The notes: a model not told the origin generated them from the sequence alone. 40,986 nucleotides of DNA from Clostridiales bacterium (GCA_019415985.1 DXYE01000006.1:390-41375); one strand, 5' to 3'. Shown: positions 1 through 9,599, numbered from the stretch's first letter. Numbers and translations: made by a program.

Positions 1-1160
1 CGTATGCGAAAGAAGTAAGGATAAATAATGCCGCAAAATGGTTAAGCCAGAAATTGAGCTTAGAAAAAGACGATTATTTGAAAAAATATTCTGATAACCA
101 AAAGATGAACTTTTTCATAGATATGTCAGACGATATTTTGATGTTTATCCAAACTATTATTTTGCAAACATATTGTGCATTTCTTGTAATTGATGGAGCC
201 ATTTCCGTGGGGAGTTTTACTGTATACATATCAACATTTCTATTGATAAGCGGTGCGTTTACTGATATGATTAGCCAAATCGTCAATTTAAAATATGTTT
301 CGGAGTATATCGAATCGTATAAAGCGTATGAAACAGCGTCATATCCGAGCCATCTTGCAAACGGACTCCTTGATATAGCACCAAACGGCAAGCATGAGTT
401 GGAATTTAAAAATGTATCGTTCAAATATCCTGGAAGTAATAATTTTGTTTTGAAAAACATCTCGCTAAAAATCGAAAACTCAAGTAAGCTTTCAGTTGTG
501 GGCTATAATGGTGCTGGTAAAAGTACGTTGATTAAACTGATATGTAGGTTATATGAACCCACAGAGGGTGTTATTCTTTATAATGGTATAGACATTTCTT
601 CCTTAAAATATCATGATTATGCAAAACTCATTTCTGTGGTTTTTCAAGATTATAACATATACTATCTTTCAGTACGTGATAATGTGTCCTTAGTGTCAGA
701 TGACGCAGATGAAGATGATATTGTAGGTGCGTTAAACCTAAGTGGACTAGAAAGAAAAATTCGTTCATTGCCCAAAGGATTGGATACTCAAATTGGAAGG
801 GAGTTTGACTATGAGGGTGTTGAGTTTTCAGGAGGTGAGGGGCAAAAGCTTGCATGTGCACGGGCCTATCTAAAAGATTCTCCTATTGTGATTTTGGATG
901 AACCTACTGCATCGCTTGATTCGATTTCTGAAAAAAGATTGTATGAGCGCTTTGATAGTATTGTGAATGGCAAAACCTCTATTTATATTTCTCATCGTTT
1001 AGCAAGCTCCAAATACTGCGATAACATAATAGTCCTTGCAGATGGGCAAATTGTTGAGCATGGAACTCATAAACAGCTTGTTGAGCAAAAAGGTATATAT
1101 GCCGATATGTACGCAAAACAGTCGGAACATTATAGGAAGGATGCCGATGAACAAAAATAA
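1..1160 (+). CDS. ABC exporter half-transporter (5' truncated)
   Basis: This is the C-terminal part of a fused membrane/ATPase half-transporter. The frame is open to the window edge (codons read YAKEVRINNAAKW), so the apparent TTG start at 54 is not real. The visible part holds the last transmembrane segments and a complete nucleotide-binding domain: Walker A GYNGAGKST, Q-loop VVFQDY, signature SGGEGQK, Walker B IVILDEPTAS and H-loop ISHR. The stop codon overlaps the next gene, which encodes a matching half-transporter, so the two probably form a heterodimeric exporter of the type used for peptides or lipids. The signature carries Glu after SGG rather than the textbook Gln, and the partner shares this. 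The substrate cannot be read from the sequence; the adjoining ACP/FkbH genes suggest a small biosynthetic product. Confidence 0.9.
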   Translation, partial: YAKEVRINNAAKWLSQKLSLEKDDYLKKYSDNQKMNFFIDMSDDILMFIQTIILQTYCAFLVIDGAISVGSFTVYISTFLLISGAFTDMISQIVNLKYVSEYIESYKAYETASYPSHLANGLLDIAPNGKHELEFKNVSFKYPGSNNFVLKNISLKIENSSKLSVVGYNGAGKSTLIKLICRLYEPTEGVILYNGIDISSLKYHDYAKLISVVFQDYNIYYLSVRDNVSLVSDDADEDDIVGALNLSGLERKIRSLPKGLDTQIGREFDYEGVEFSGGEGQKLACARAYLKDSPIVILDEPTASLDSISEKRLYERFDSIVNGKTSIYISHRLASSKYCDNIIVLADGQIVEHGTHKQLVEQKGIYADMYAKQSEHYRKDADEQK

Positions 1161-2940
1161 AAAAGTTTCTTTAAAAACAGTAGCAGGAAATGTAGGTTTT
1201 GCCGCAAAATATATTTTTAGTATAAATAAAAAACTATATATATTACGTTTTACCCTTATACCGGTTAATATCCTGTCTACACTAATGACGGCGTTTTTTA
1301 TGTCCTATATTCTAAATCAGATTACAAGTGTAGATACAAATCGCTATGTGGTATTTGTCACAATTTTGACTTTTGCACTTGTTACTTTAAGTTTAGCTTT
1401 ACTTAGACGTTTTCTTAATAATCAGAATACCAAACAAACGGAAACTGCATTATGTGATATCAAATTATTTTTGGGGCAGATAGTGTCCCGAATGCAGTAT
1501 TCTGACATTGAAGATCCGCAAGTCAAAGATTTTATTTCTTTGGCATCGTCTACAAATTCTTTTTTGGAAATAATTGACAACTTTACCGATTTAATCTCAG
1601 CAGTTATAAGTGCAATTACATACGCTTCGCTCGTTTTGTATGTTCAACCTTTAATTCTGATATTGATTGTTATTGTTGTTGTAATTCGAACTGTAGTATG
1701 CAGAGTCAGAATTGAAAATCAGATTAAATGGAGAACTATTCAAGCGCCCATATTTCGAAAGCTTAATTACTTATTTAATGTACTCAGCCAACCTCAATAT
1801 GGCAAGGAAATGCGAATCAATATGCTACAGGGCTATTTTTTGTCAAAGATTCATGATTATTTTGAAAATGAATGTATTCCACCGATGAAAAAATCGGTAT
1901 TTGACAAAAACAAGGCAAATTTTATTACTGATATATCACAGGTTATACAAAGTTTTGTTATATATACTCTCCTTGCCATAAAGGTCGTCTATGATAATAT
2001 GAGGATTGGGGATTTTACATTGTATCTTGCTGGAGCGAATAATTTGACGACATCATTGACAAATATAGTCGATTGTTTTTCAAATGTTTTTGCTTCTGGA
2101 ATGTTTGCTAGTGAGTTTAGATATTGCGTATTACTTTCGGAGGAAAGACAAAATACATTTGGTCATAAAGAGCTTCAAAAGAATCAAATGCCATGTATTG
2201 AGTTTAGAGATGTTTCATTTAAATACCCTGAATCCGATATGTATGTTCTTAAGCATGTTAGTTTTAAGATAGAACCCATGGAAAGCCTTTCCTTGGTGGG
2301 AGTAAATGGTTCTGGTAAATCGACAATAGTAAAGCTATTATGCCGATTTTATATGCCTACAGAAGGAGATATATTCATTAATGGACTTAATATAAAGGAT
2401 ATTTCGCCAGAGGATTATGAAGCATTGATTAGCGTTGTTTTCCAAGATTATAAACTTTTTTCATTTACGATACGTGAGAATATTGTTATGGGAGATAAAT
2501 GTGATGAGAAAAAAGTTTTGCATAGTGTTGAAAAAAGCGGTCTTGGATATAAAGTTAGTGAATTGGTCAAAGGTCTTGATACTTTCGTTTATAGAGATTT
2601 TGACGAATCAGGAATAGAGCTTTCAGGAGGTGAAGGTCAAAAGCTTGCTATTGCACGAGCAATATTTAAAAACGCCCCAATAATGATCCTTGATGAACCA
2701 ACAGCAGCACTAGATCCAATGGCAGAATACGATATTTGTAAGCGATTTTTCGATATGACTAAAGGGAAATGTTCTATATTTATATCACATAGGTTATCTT
2801 CTACCAAGTTTACAAAAAAAATTGCTGTTTTGGATGATGGTGAACTACGTGAGTTCGGCACACATGGGGAATTAATGAATATTAAGAATGGAATATACAA
2901 GAAAATGTTTGAAATTCAAGCGCAATATTATAAGGATTAG
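1147..2940 (+). CDS. ABC exporter half-transporter, partner of the upstream gene
   Basis: About 597 residues: an N-terminal six-helix-type membrane domain (residues about 20-330) and a C-terminal ATPase with Walker A GVNGSGKST, Q-loop VVFQDY, signature LSGGEGQK, Walker B MILDEPTAA and H-loop ISHR. All ATPase motifs look intact. I chose ATG 1147 over the longer open frame because AGGAAGG lies six bases upstream. The gene overlaps the 3' end of the previous one by 14 bases in another frame, which suggests translational coupling and a heterodimer. It probably exports a peptide, lipid or small metabolite across the cytoplasmic membrane. The low GC content matches the rest of the left-hand island. 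Confidence 0.92.
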   Translation: MNKNKKVSLKTVAGNVGFAAKYIFSINKKLYILRFTLIPVNILSTLMTAFFMSYILNQITSVDTNRYVVFVTILTFALVTLSLALLRRFLNNQNTKQTETALCDIKLFLGQIVSRMQYSDIEDPQVKDFISLASSTNSFLEIIDNFTDLISAVISAITYASLVLYVQPLILILIVIVVVIRTVVCRVRIENQIKWRTIQAPIFRKLNYLFNVLSQPQYGKEMRINMLQGYFLSKIHDYFENECIPPMKKSVFDKNKANFITDISQVIQSFVIYTLLAIKVVYDNMRIGDFTLYLAGANNLTTSLTNIVDCFSNVFASGMFASEFRYCVLLSEERQNTFGHKELQKNQMPCIEFRDVSFKYPESDMYVLKHVSFKIEPMESLSLVGVNGSGKSTIVKLLCRFYMPTEGDIFINGLNIKDISPEDYEALISVVFQDYKLFSFTIRENIVMGDKCDEKKVLHSVEKSGLGYKVSELVKGLDTFVYRDFDESGIELSGGEGQKLAIARAIFKNAPIMILDEPTAALDPMAEYDICKRFFDMTKGKCSIFISHRLSSTKFTKKIAVLDDGELREFGTHGELMNIKNGIYKKMFEIQAQYYKD

Positions 2941-3180
2941 TATGTAGCACATTTCATTTGTCGTCAGATTTTTATAGCCTGGCAAAAAAGCTGTTGTGTA
3001 TTAAGATTTCATGGAATGTGAATTACTTGATAATTGATTGCATAAAATTGCACATGGTTTGTGTAAAGCGGTTTTTATAACCGAATATTAAACGCATATT
3101 TTGTTTGTATTGATAAAAATGGTATAACAGCCATGATTTTGGAAAGATGAAAGAAGTATAAGAATTTTTGAGGTTGATAT
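2941..3180. other. AT-rich intergenic spacer between exporter and biosynthetic genes
   Basis: No coding signal was seen. A sigma-A-like promoter (TTGTTT, 16-base spacer, TATAAC) sits at its right end, so the biosynthetic genes may be transcribed separately from the exporter pair. Confidence 0.5.
3101..3128 (+). promoter_or_regulatory. Candidate sigma-A promoter for VOC-ACP-FkbH genes
   Basis: TTGTTT at 3101-3106 and TATAAC at 3123-3128 are separated by 16 bases, 53 bases before the VOC-protein start. The -35 element is imperfect, so the call is moderate. Confidence 0.4.
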
Positions 3181-3561
3181 ATGGTATTAAATCATTTAGG
3201 TATAATTACATCCAATCTTAAACAAGGCATCATGATATACTCAAAAATGGGATACAAATTAAAAGAAGAGACTGTCATTGATAGTATTCAAAATAATTTG
3301 ATTGCTATTCTGAAGTCCGAATTTTTTCCAGATATTGAGTTAATTGAACCGATAGATGAAAATTCAAGCATATATAACTTTAAAGTGGGGTATCATCACA
3401 TATGCTATGAAGCTGAACTAGGAGAAGATATTATCCAAAAGTTCAAATCAATGCGGATAGGGAAAATATTTACCAAACCTATCATTGCACCGGCATTAGA
3501 TAACCGCGAGGTTGTGTTTGCTTGTTTGCAGAATGGTACATTTGTGGAATTTATACTGTAA
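3181..3561 (+). CDS. VOC-superfamily (glyoxalase/epimerase-fold) protein
   Basis: 126 residues with the pattern of a vicinal-oxygen-chelate protein: the opening LNHLGIITSNL, a central YHHICYE and a terminal NGTFVEFIL. These match the metal-ligand positions of methylmalonyl-CoA epimerase-like members (His near the N-terminus, His in the second half, Glu near the C-terminus). GAGG lies seven bases before ATG 3181. It heads a tight set with the acyl carrier protein 12 bases downstream and the FkbH-like gene, so it probably acts on an acyl-carrier-bound or CoA-bound intermediate. Whether it works as an epimerase, isomerase or dioxygenase cannot be decided. Confidence 0.75.
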   Translation: MVLNHLGIITSNLKQGIMIYSKMGYKLKEETVIDSIQNNLIAILKSEFFPDIELIEPIDENSSIYNFKVGYHHICYEAELGEDIIQKFKSMRIGKIFTKPIIAPALDNREVVFACLQNGTFVEFIL

Positions 3562-3573
3562 GGGGAAATAGTG

Positions 3574-3819
3574 ATGAATGCTGTTACAATAGAGAATGTG
3601 CTGGAGGTTGTCAACAGTACCGAAAAATTCGAAATAACTGCAAAACAATTGGAAGAGAATTTGCCTGACTTAGGAATGGACTCGATTACCTTTATCCAGA
3701 TCATAGTAACTTTGGAGGAAAGGTTTGAATGTGAAATTCCAGATGAAAAGCTCTTAATCACAGAGATGGATACAGTTCAAAAGATGATAGATGTTCTTCA
3801 GGCACTATACGATAATTAA
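3574..3819 (+). CDS. Acyl carrier protein
   Basis: 81 residues, acidic and mostly helical. It contains GMDSITF, whose Ser would receive the 4'-phosphopantetheine arm, followed by the usual helix-II pattern (IQIIVTLEERFECEIPDE). I prefer ATG 3574 to the GTG at 3571 because AGGGG at 3561-3565 is then spaced eight bases. The protein is distinct from a housekeeping AcpP in sequence and context: it sits between a VOC protein and an FkbH-like protein. In known FkbH systems the ACP carries a glyceryl unit made from 1,3-bisphosphoglycerate, so that is the likely cargo here (inference). Confidence 0.9.
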   Translation: MNAVTIENVLEVVNSTEKFEITAKQLEENLPDLGMDSITFIQIIVTLEERFECEIPDEKLLITEMDTVQKMIDVLQALYDN

Positions 3820-3836
3820 TAATAAGTAATAGTAAC

Positions 3837-5402
3837 ATGGAAATCAAAATTGTGCTTGTTTCTAACATAATATTTGAGCCATATTTGCGGACATACATAT
3901 CAAAAGCATTTTCTACTTCTGCTTCTGACATTCATTTAACAAGTATTCCCTATGAGGAACTCGCTGAAAAACAGGATGAGCTACAAAGATCCGAAGTAAT
4001 TATTGTATGCCTGAATTTCAATGAGCTATATCCTGATGTGCTAAACGATATTGTGTCAAAGAAAATATCGTCTGATGATATTACAGATGATTCAATTAAA
4101 AGGTGTCAAGAGCTGTACTCTTCAATAAAGACTTATTCTAATGCAAAGGTTATATGGTTGGGGTTTGAGGACTATTATCTTAATCATGATATTGTATGCG
4201 GCGCTGTTCCAGTGCTGAACGGATTGGTTGACAGAATCAATCAAAACGCAAATGAAATGCTGACCGATGATGTCTATATTGATCTCAAACGATTGATCGC
4301 AAAGGTCGGCGTGTCAAAATCATATAATATTAAAGGAAAATACCGTTGGAATGCTCCATATTCGAAGGAACATATGGCGCTTATGGCGGATGAGGTGTAC
4401 AAGCAGTATTTAATACATACTGGCAAAACAAAGAAATGTATTGTACTTGATTGCGATAACGTTCTTTGGGGTGGAATCCTATCTGAAGATGGAATTGAGA
4501 GGATTCATCTTGGAAGTAGCGGACTCGGAAGAGAGTATCAGGATTTTCAGCGTTTTCTCTTGAATTTGTATTATCATGGTGTAGTATTAACTGTATGCAG
4601 TAAGAACGATGAAGCTGATGTTCTGCGTGTATTCCGTGAACATAGCGGTATGTTATTGAGAGAGGAACATATTGCCTACTTCAAAGTCAATTGGAATGAT
4701 AAGCCGGGAAACATACAAGCAATCGCAAATGAATTAAATATTGGGACAGACAGCATGGTATTTGTTGATGACTCTTTGTTTGAAATAGAAGCTGTAAAAT
4801 CCGTTCTTCCGGATGTAACCGTGATTCAATATGATCGTGAACTGATGTATGATAAATTTTCCTGCTTTAATTTAAAAAGTGAAGTGAATCTTTCGGAGGT
4901 TGAGCAGCGAATTGAGACATACCGTACTAATCGGTTTCGAATGAAATTGAAAGTGCAATGCGCCAGTTATGATGAATATGTAAAATCGCTTGACACTAAA
5001 GTTGATATTCATGAAATATTACCGACGGAATACAACCGTGTGGCAGAGCTAACACAGAGAACAAATAAATATACGAATGGAAAACGCTATACTTTGTCTG
5101 AAATCAAAGAGCGAATGACTGTTCCGGCGGTTCACTTCTACTCTGTTTCTCTTTCAGATCGCTTTTCTGATTTGGGGATTGTCGGAGCAATAGAAATTGA
5201 GAATGATACGTTGAAACTGTTTAGCCTATCTTGCGGAGCTTTGGGGAGAAAAGTCGAGAATAAAATGATTAAGTACGTATCGGATAGATATGGACTTAGA
5301 AATATAGAATTTAATTCAACTGGAAAGAACGATGCGGTGAGAGTATTTCTGCAAAAGTCATTCCCAGATGTGTATTTAACTAGTTTTATAGATAGAGTAT
5401 AA
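3837..5402 (+). CDS. FkbH-like HAD-superfamily subfamily IIIC protein
   Basis: 521 residues. The centre carries the HAD nucleophile motif VLDCDNVLWGG (about residues 201-211) in the FkbH form, followed by ILSEDG, a CSKND motif II region and VFVDDS motif III. The C-terminal third has the QRTNKYTNGKRYT segment and acetyltransferase-like fold typical of FkbH proteins. FkbH family members dephosphorylate 1,3-bisphosphoglycerate and load the glyceryl unit onto an ACP for polyketide, tetronate or polysaccharide assembly. The adjacent ACP (17 bases upstream) supports that role. No clear Shine-Dalgarno precedes ATG 3837, so translation may depend on coupling to the ACP gene. The final product is unknown because no synthase or glycosyltransferase is visible in the window. 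Confidence 0.88.
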   Translation: MEIKIVLVSNIIFEPYLRTYISKAFSTSASDIHLTSIPYEELAEKQDELQRSEVIIVCLNFNELYPDVLNDIVSKKISSDDITDDSIKRCQELYSSIKTYSNAKVIWLGFEDYYLNHDIVCGAVPVLNGLVDRINQNANEMLTDDVYIDLKRLIAKVGVSKSYNIKGKYRWNAPYSKEHMALMADEVYKQYLIHTGKTKKCIVLDCDNVLWGGILSEDGIERIHLGSSGLGREYQDFQRFLLNLYYHGVVLTVCSKNDEADVLRVFREHSGMLLREEHIAYFKVNWNDKPGNIQAIANELNIGTDSMVFVDDSLFEIEAVKSVLPDVTVIQYDRELMYDKFSCFNLKSEVNLSEVEQRIETYRTNRFRMKLKVQCASYDEYVKSLDTKVDIHEILPTEYNRVAELTQRTNKYTNGKRYTLSEIKERMTVPAVHFYSVSLSDRFSDLGIVGAIEIENDTLKLFSLSCGALGRKVENKMIKYVSDRYGLRNIEFNSTGKNDAVRVFLQKSFPDVYLTSFIDRV

Positions 5403-5474
5403 AAGACATTTAAATTGTGACAAGATAAATTTGCCGCTAAAATAAAGAATAATTATACCAAAAGGACTAACGAT

Positions 5475-8048
5475 ATGGATATTAAAGATATAACATATTA
5501 CGCAAGTCAAGGCGTAATAAATCCCCATCTTATGGGGGTTATCATCGAACCTCCGGACAGCGATTTTGTACTTGAAAAAACGGAACCTATTCCAGCAGCG
5601 ATTGATAAAATCAGGGATATGGTCGATAATAATCGAATTGGAAACCGCGATATAGTGGATTTTTCTACTGATTCAGGTGTATCAGTAATCGATTATAGCA
5701 GGCTGGATTTTGAACCAGTATCAAAGGTATACTCTTTTTTCTGTGTTGAATGTGATGAAGATACAAATGTAACTTTTACAATCGAATCAATTGCTAGACA
5801 AAGGGTATGGGTAAATTCTAAACTGTTTTCATTTTGCTGTATGGATAATAACGATAGGCGCCCAATTTATACATTGACACTTAAAGCGGGGCGAAATATA
5901 TTATGCATTGAGCAGCACGAAGCGCTTGCGATATTTAAGACTACAATTGTAATTACAACTTTTGAATATGAGTCACAAAAAAAGTACGCTTCAATTATTT
6001 TTAATAACTATTACTATGAAAAAGGTAAAATAATCGCAGCATTTAATATGGATTCAAACGATTCTTACAGTGCGCTCTGCTACGACAGGGATTTTTTTGG
6101 ATTTGTGCTGGCACCGATAGATTCTGTAAACTTAACAAATGACACTGTATTTAGCATAGATATTGTTGAGGTAGTTACTAATAAAAAAATGTTTTCGATG
6201 GAAGCTAGAATGTATGAAAACATATCTGTTCCGATTGAAAAATTGAGATACGACAGGATTCACTCACTTCAGCATTTGCAATTCACTGTAAGATATGCTA
6301 CATCGGACGGTGATAAAAAAGAATTTGTTTTTCCGTTGAATATATATGAGCCAAAAGATTATATCCGTCAGGTCGCAGAGCGTGCTAAAAGCATATACGA
6401 AAGTAGAAAGATATCGGTAGATGCTGCTGCATATATACAGTATAAAATGACTAATGCATATACATATGATGAATCTGCTCACAGAGTGTTTTATTTTTGG
6501 TATGATATAAGCAGAAAGTTAGATATGATTGAGATGGGTGAGTATGACCATTGGCTTGCGTCTGAAGGTATAAAGTCTTTGTACTATCTTTCACAGTTGG
6601 ACGGAAGATATATTGAGTATTATATCTCTTTGCCAGAAAATTTCAACCCTGAAAAAAAGTATCCTTTGCTAATATGGAATATGTACGACAATTCAGCGGA
6701 AGGAATTCGTGTACAGTATTTCACGAAAATAAAAGATACTATAGCTGTTAGCATACACGGACGTGGAATGACCTTTGCAAGCTATATCGGTGATTCTGCA
6801 ATCCGAGAAAACATTGAACACATACTGAACAGATACAACATAGACAGAGAGCGGATATATGTGATTGGACAGTGTTCCGGCGGATACAGTACATGGTCAC
6901 TGATAACTAAGACACCTTCATTTTTCGCGGCGGCATATCCTTCAAGTAGTTACTTTTTCGAGCCAGAATTTCAAAATCTTACAAATCTCAAAATGTACTC
7001 ACTCACATCCGAAGTGACGGGAGCATACAATGAATTTCAAAAAAGAATAAGTTCTTACGATCTGACAGAATTTGATTGTAACATTATGTATGTTCCCAAG
7101 ACATACACGGCAGTTGAGCATCTTATACTTGATGCGAATGTATTGTCTGATATCATGAATTCAAAAAGAAATCTTTATCCCAACAAGGTACACTACTGCA
7201 CATATATGAATCGTTACAGAAAAGCATACTGGATCACAGTACATTCCGTACTCCATGGGAAAATCTACGGAGTGATTAGTGCAGAAATAAAGAACGGTGA
7301 TATAATCGTTACAGCAAATAATATAACAGGCTTTACAATTGAAACTCCACCGCAGGTTACGTCAGATACAGTTTGTATCATAATAAACGGCAGAGAACTG
7401 ACAATGAAGTGGCGTCCGAAACTTTCATTTGAACTTGAAGGTGACACATACCATGAAGTACACGGTGAAATTCACAAATTCAAAAAATACAAGGGGACAG
7501 GACTTATAGATGTTTACCTCGATCCCCTAAAATTTATAAGTTGTGTTAACGGGAATGTAGATGTAGACAGCGCCGTTGAGGTGCTAAGCCATCCGATATA
7601 CAACACGTCTGGAAGTGGATGTGCCGTGAATTATCCGATACTGTCAGTAGATGAACTACCTCTGAACACGTACGATTCATTTTTTACTCAAAGTAGCTTT
7701 GTTATATTAGATACAAACTCCGAAGAAAATGCTTTTATTAACTCAGTAAGAAAAAGATTGTTTGTTGAAATGAACGAACAAGGTTACACATATCTCGGAC
7801 AAGAATACGATGGCGATTATGTCATCATGCAAATAATAGAAAATCCTTACAACAACAATATGAGTATTATGTATGTTAATACCAATAATATTAAATTAAT
7901 TAAAAAACATATTTTTTGCAGACAGATGATTCTACCTACCTATAATAATGGATTTCATCCATTTTTAAATAACGAAGCACTAATATTTGATGGAAAACTG
8001 TATTTTAAAATACAAGAAAACGGAATGCCCTTAGAGGAGATAAAATAA
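5475..8048 (+). CDS. Large multidomain alpha/beta-hydrolase (esterase/peptidase-like)
   Basis: 857 residues, no signal peptide. The N-terminal 370 residues look like beta-rich accessory domains. Residues about 380-570 form an alpha/beta-hydrolase core with YYISLPENFNPEKKYPLLIW, then IYVIGQCSGGYSTWSL. The nucleophile-elbow position of the usual GxSxGG is Cys467, with a Ser beside it. A histidine-containing WITVHSVLHGKIYG region follows, then a further 250 residues without recognisable domains. A Cys nucleophile is known in dienelactone hydrolase, so activity is plausible but unproven. AAAGGA lies eight bases before ATG 5475, 72 bases after the FkbH-like gene, so it is probably co-transcribed and may release or tailor the ACP-bound product. 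It could instead be a Ser hydrolase using Ser468. Confidence 0.7.
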   Translation: MDIKDITYYASQGVINPHLMGVIIEPPDSDFVLEKTEPIPAAIDKIRDMVDNNRIGNRDIVDFSTDSGVSVIDYSRLDFEPVSKVYSFFCVECDEDTNVTFTIESIARQRVWVNSKLFSFCCMDNNDRRPIYTLTLKAGRNILCIEQHEALAIFKTTIVITTFEYESQKKYASIIFNNYYYEKGKIIAAFNMDSNDSYSALCYDRDFFGFVLAPIDSVNLTNDTVFSIDIVEVVTNKKMFSMEARMYENISVPIEKLRYDRIHSLQHLQFTVRYATSDGDKKEFVFPLNIYEPKDYIRQVAERAKSIYESRKISVDAAAYIQYKMTNAYTYDESAHRVFYFWYDISRKLDMIEMGEYDHWLASEGIKSLYYLSQLDGRYIEYYISLPENFNPEKKYPLLIWNMYDNSAEGIRVQYFTKIKDTIAVSIHGRGMTFASYIGDSAIRENIEHILNRYNIDRERIYVIGQCSGGYSTWSLITKTPSFFAAAYPSSSYFFEPEFQNLTNLKMYSLTSEVTGAYNEFQKRISSYDLTEFDCNIMYVPKTYTAVEHLILDANVLSDIMNSKRNLYPNKVHYCTYMNRYRKAYWITVHSVLHGKIYGVISAEIKNGDIIVTANNITGFTIETPPQVTSDTVCIIINGRELTMKWRPKLSFELEGDTYHEVHGEIHKFKKYKGTGLIDVYLDPLKFISCVNGNVDVDSAVEVLSHPIYNTSGSGCAVNYPILSVDELPLNTYDSFFTQSSFVILDTNSEENAFINSVRKRLFVEMNEQGYTYLGQEYDGDYVIMQIIENPYNNNMSIMYVNTNNIKLIKKHIFCRQMILPTYNNGFHPFLNNEALIFDGKLYFKIQENGMPLEEIK

Positions 8049-8099
8049 CCATTTAGTGATGCTGGGATAAAAGAAAAAACATTTGTTGCATATTAATTA

Positions 8100-8326
8100 A
8101 TATCGTAGAAAATAAAAGACGAAACAGGTCTATTAGAAAAACTTAATGCATCAAACTATGAGTATGTAATGTATTGAAAACCATATAATCAAACAAATCT
8201 ATATTACAGTTTAAAGATTTGTCTCAAATAAGATATAGTGGAACATATAAAATAACATTTACTGTAACTACCGTTAGAAACGGAGATTCGGAAACTATTA
8301 CCGCAAGTAAAGTATCAACTTACTAA
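8100..8326 (+). pseudogene. Decayed C-terminus of a surface/Ig-like domain protein
   Basis: Three reading frames in turn give protein-like text: DETGLLEKLNASNYEYVMY then stop, KPYNQTNLYYSLK, and finally YSGTYKITFTVTTVRNGDS ending SKVSTY and a stop at 8324-8326. The last segment alternates polar and hydrophobic residues as in a bacterial Ig-like or fibronectin-like beta strand. At least two frameshifts or stops break the frame, and no start or ribosome binding site remains. The parent family is a guess. Confidence 0.4.
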
Positions 8327-8428
8327 TAATGCAGACACATCTGCGAAAAGGAATAGGAAATGAGACAGTTTCCATGGTGGATTGCAGTGAAATGTAAATA
8401 CTATTATCACTGTCAGTTAATACAAGGC

Positions 8429-8477
8429 AAAAATGTCCGATTTGTAGAAAGCAAGTCGGACATTTTTATTTTATTTT
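8429..8477 (+). terminator. Intrinsic terminator
   Basis: Arms AAAAATGTCCGATTTG and CAAGTCGGACATTTTT (16 bp with one G-U type mismatch, seven-base loop) are followed by a T-rich run. It would end rightward transcription of the biosynthetic operon. Confidence 0.75.
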
Positions 8478-8705
8478 TAAGCAGAATTTCATCTCGTTAA
8501 TACAACATCAGCATAATTTTGGCGTGGCAATTGCTCCGTATAATGCAGTTCTGACCGTATGGCGGCGCTGCCGTGCAGTTGGAGTTATATTTGAACACAA
8601 ACCGATACATAAAAACTATTATTGTATGTTGCACTACACGTCGCTCACGGCAGCATAATACAAAAAATAAGGATCAAAGGGTATGTCCTAAAAAGGACAA
8701 GCCTC

Positions 8706-8775
8706 CGAGCCGACCACTCAACCGTGTCGCCAGATTTACCCGTGATTTATCAAAGGGTGAGTTTGGCTTTTTTCA
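8706..8775 (+). terminator. Intrinsic terminator upstream of the sigma-like gene
   Basis: AGCC...ACTCAACC pairs imperfectly with GGGTGAGTTTGGCT across a loop of about 40 bases, and TTTTTT follows. It lies before the first mobile-element regulator gene. Confidence 0.5.
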
Positions 8776-8888
8776 TTATTTGCTTTATGTAGAACTGCCT
8801 ATGTTTAAGATTAGCAGTGTTGGGTGTCGCTCACCTCCAAATCAATTGTTTTGAAAATTTCAAATTCAACTGATAGGGGGAAATACTG

Positions 8889-9401
8889 GTGAAATACGCA
8901 CCGAAAAAAGTATTCATTTTAGAAAATGGTACTTACACAGAGGTAACTTATGGGGAACTCTGTGACCGAACAAAGACAGGTGATCCTTCGTATACGGACA
9001 AACTCTTTCTTCCTCTGCACGGAATGCTCATGGAAGTAACGAAATGCGATTATGTTGATTTTTACAAGGCAGAAAACCATCAAAAATATTTGAACAGACG
9101 GTCTGCGGCAAACGGAGATATTTCATACGATATGTTGACAACAGACGAGTTCAATGGAGAGGATATTCTGATTGATGATGCCGAAGATGTTGCGACTCAG
9201 GTAGAACGCAGAATAATGAAGGATGGATTGAATCGGGCAATCATAAATTTGTCGGAGGATGAACAGCTTTTAATCCATCGGTATTATTATGCAGACATTT
9301 CCGAAACAACGCTTGCTACCTTGTATGGCATATCACAGCAAGCAATCAGCAAACGGATTCGTAAAATTTGTGTCAAGCTAAAAAAACTTTTGGAAAGTTA
9401 A
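8889..9401 (+). CDS. Sigma-70 family-like regulator (region 4 HTH)
   Basis: 170 residues starting at GTG with AGGGGG upstream. The N-terminal half (KYAPKKVFILENGTYTEVTYGEL) resembles regulators found on integrative elements. The C-terminal 60 residues form a sigma region-4 helix-turn-helix: AIINLSEDEQLLIHRYYYADIS, then ETTLATLYGISQQAISKRI. There is no region 2, so it is either a minimal sigma factor or an HTH regulator. It opens the mobile-element block and is followed by a strong terminator. It probably regulates element genes. Confidence 0.75.
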   Translation: MKYAPKKVFILENGTYTEVTYGELCDRTKTGDPSYTDKLFLPLHGMLMEVTKCDYVDFYKAENHQKYLNRRSAANGDISYDMLTTDEFNGEDILIDDAEDVATQVERRIMKDGLNRAIINLSEDEQLLIHRYYYADISETTLATLYGISQQAISKRIRKICVKLKKLLES

Positions 9402-9414
9402 ATTTTTTGGTTGT

Positions 9415-9457
9415 AGCCCCCTTTGCTTTTCGCCATGGAAAGCGAGGGGGCTTTTTG
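9415..9457 (+). terminator. Strong intrinsic terminator
   Basis: Arms AGCCCCCT and GGGGGCT enclose a second short stem (GCTTT/AAAGC) and are followed by TTTTTGTTTT. It lies 13 bases after the stop of the preceding gene. Confidence 0.85.
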
Positions 9458-9599
9458 TTTTATGGTCCGATTCATCTGTATCGGTTAATTCCATAAGAAG
9501 CATTGCATATCCGCTCCCGGTTCTAAATCGAGCGTTATAAGAACTCGGGAAAGGATTCAGATGATATATACAGCATGGCAATGCCTGATCGCTAAATAT

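Larger units (their letters stand above)
8049..8888. other. Gene-poor junction with decayed coding sequence and terminators
   Basis: 840 bases without an intact gene. They contain a broken coding remnant (8100-8326), two intrinsic terminator-like hairpins (8429-8477 and 8706-8775), a small hairpin of TGTCCT/AGGACA arms at 8683-8698, and arms CTGCCGTG (8568-8575) and CACGGCAG (8646-8653). The open frame 8573-8854 crosses these hairpins and looks non-coding. The stretch separates biosynthetic cargo from mobile-element genes. Confidence 0.6.

Noticed and set aside
8573..8854. 93-residue plus-strand open frame
   Set aside because: It spans terminator and hairpin sequence, has no ribosome binding site, and its composition is unlike neighbours.
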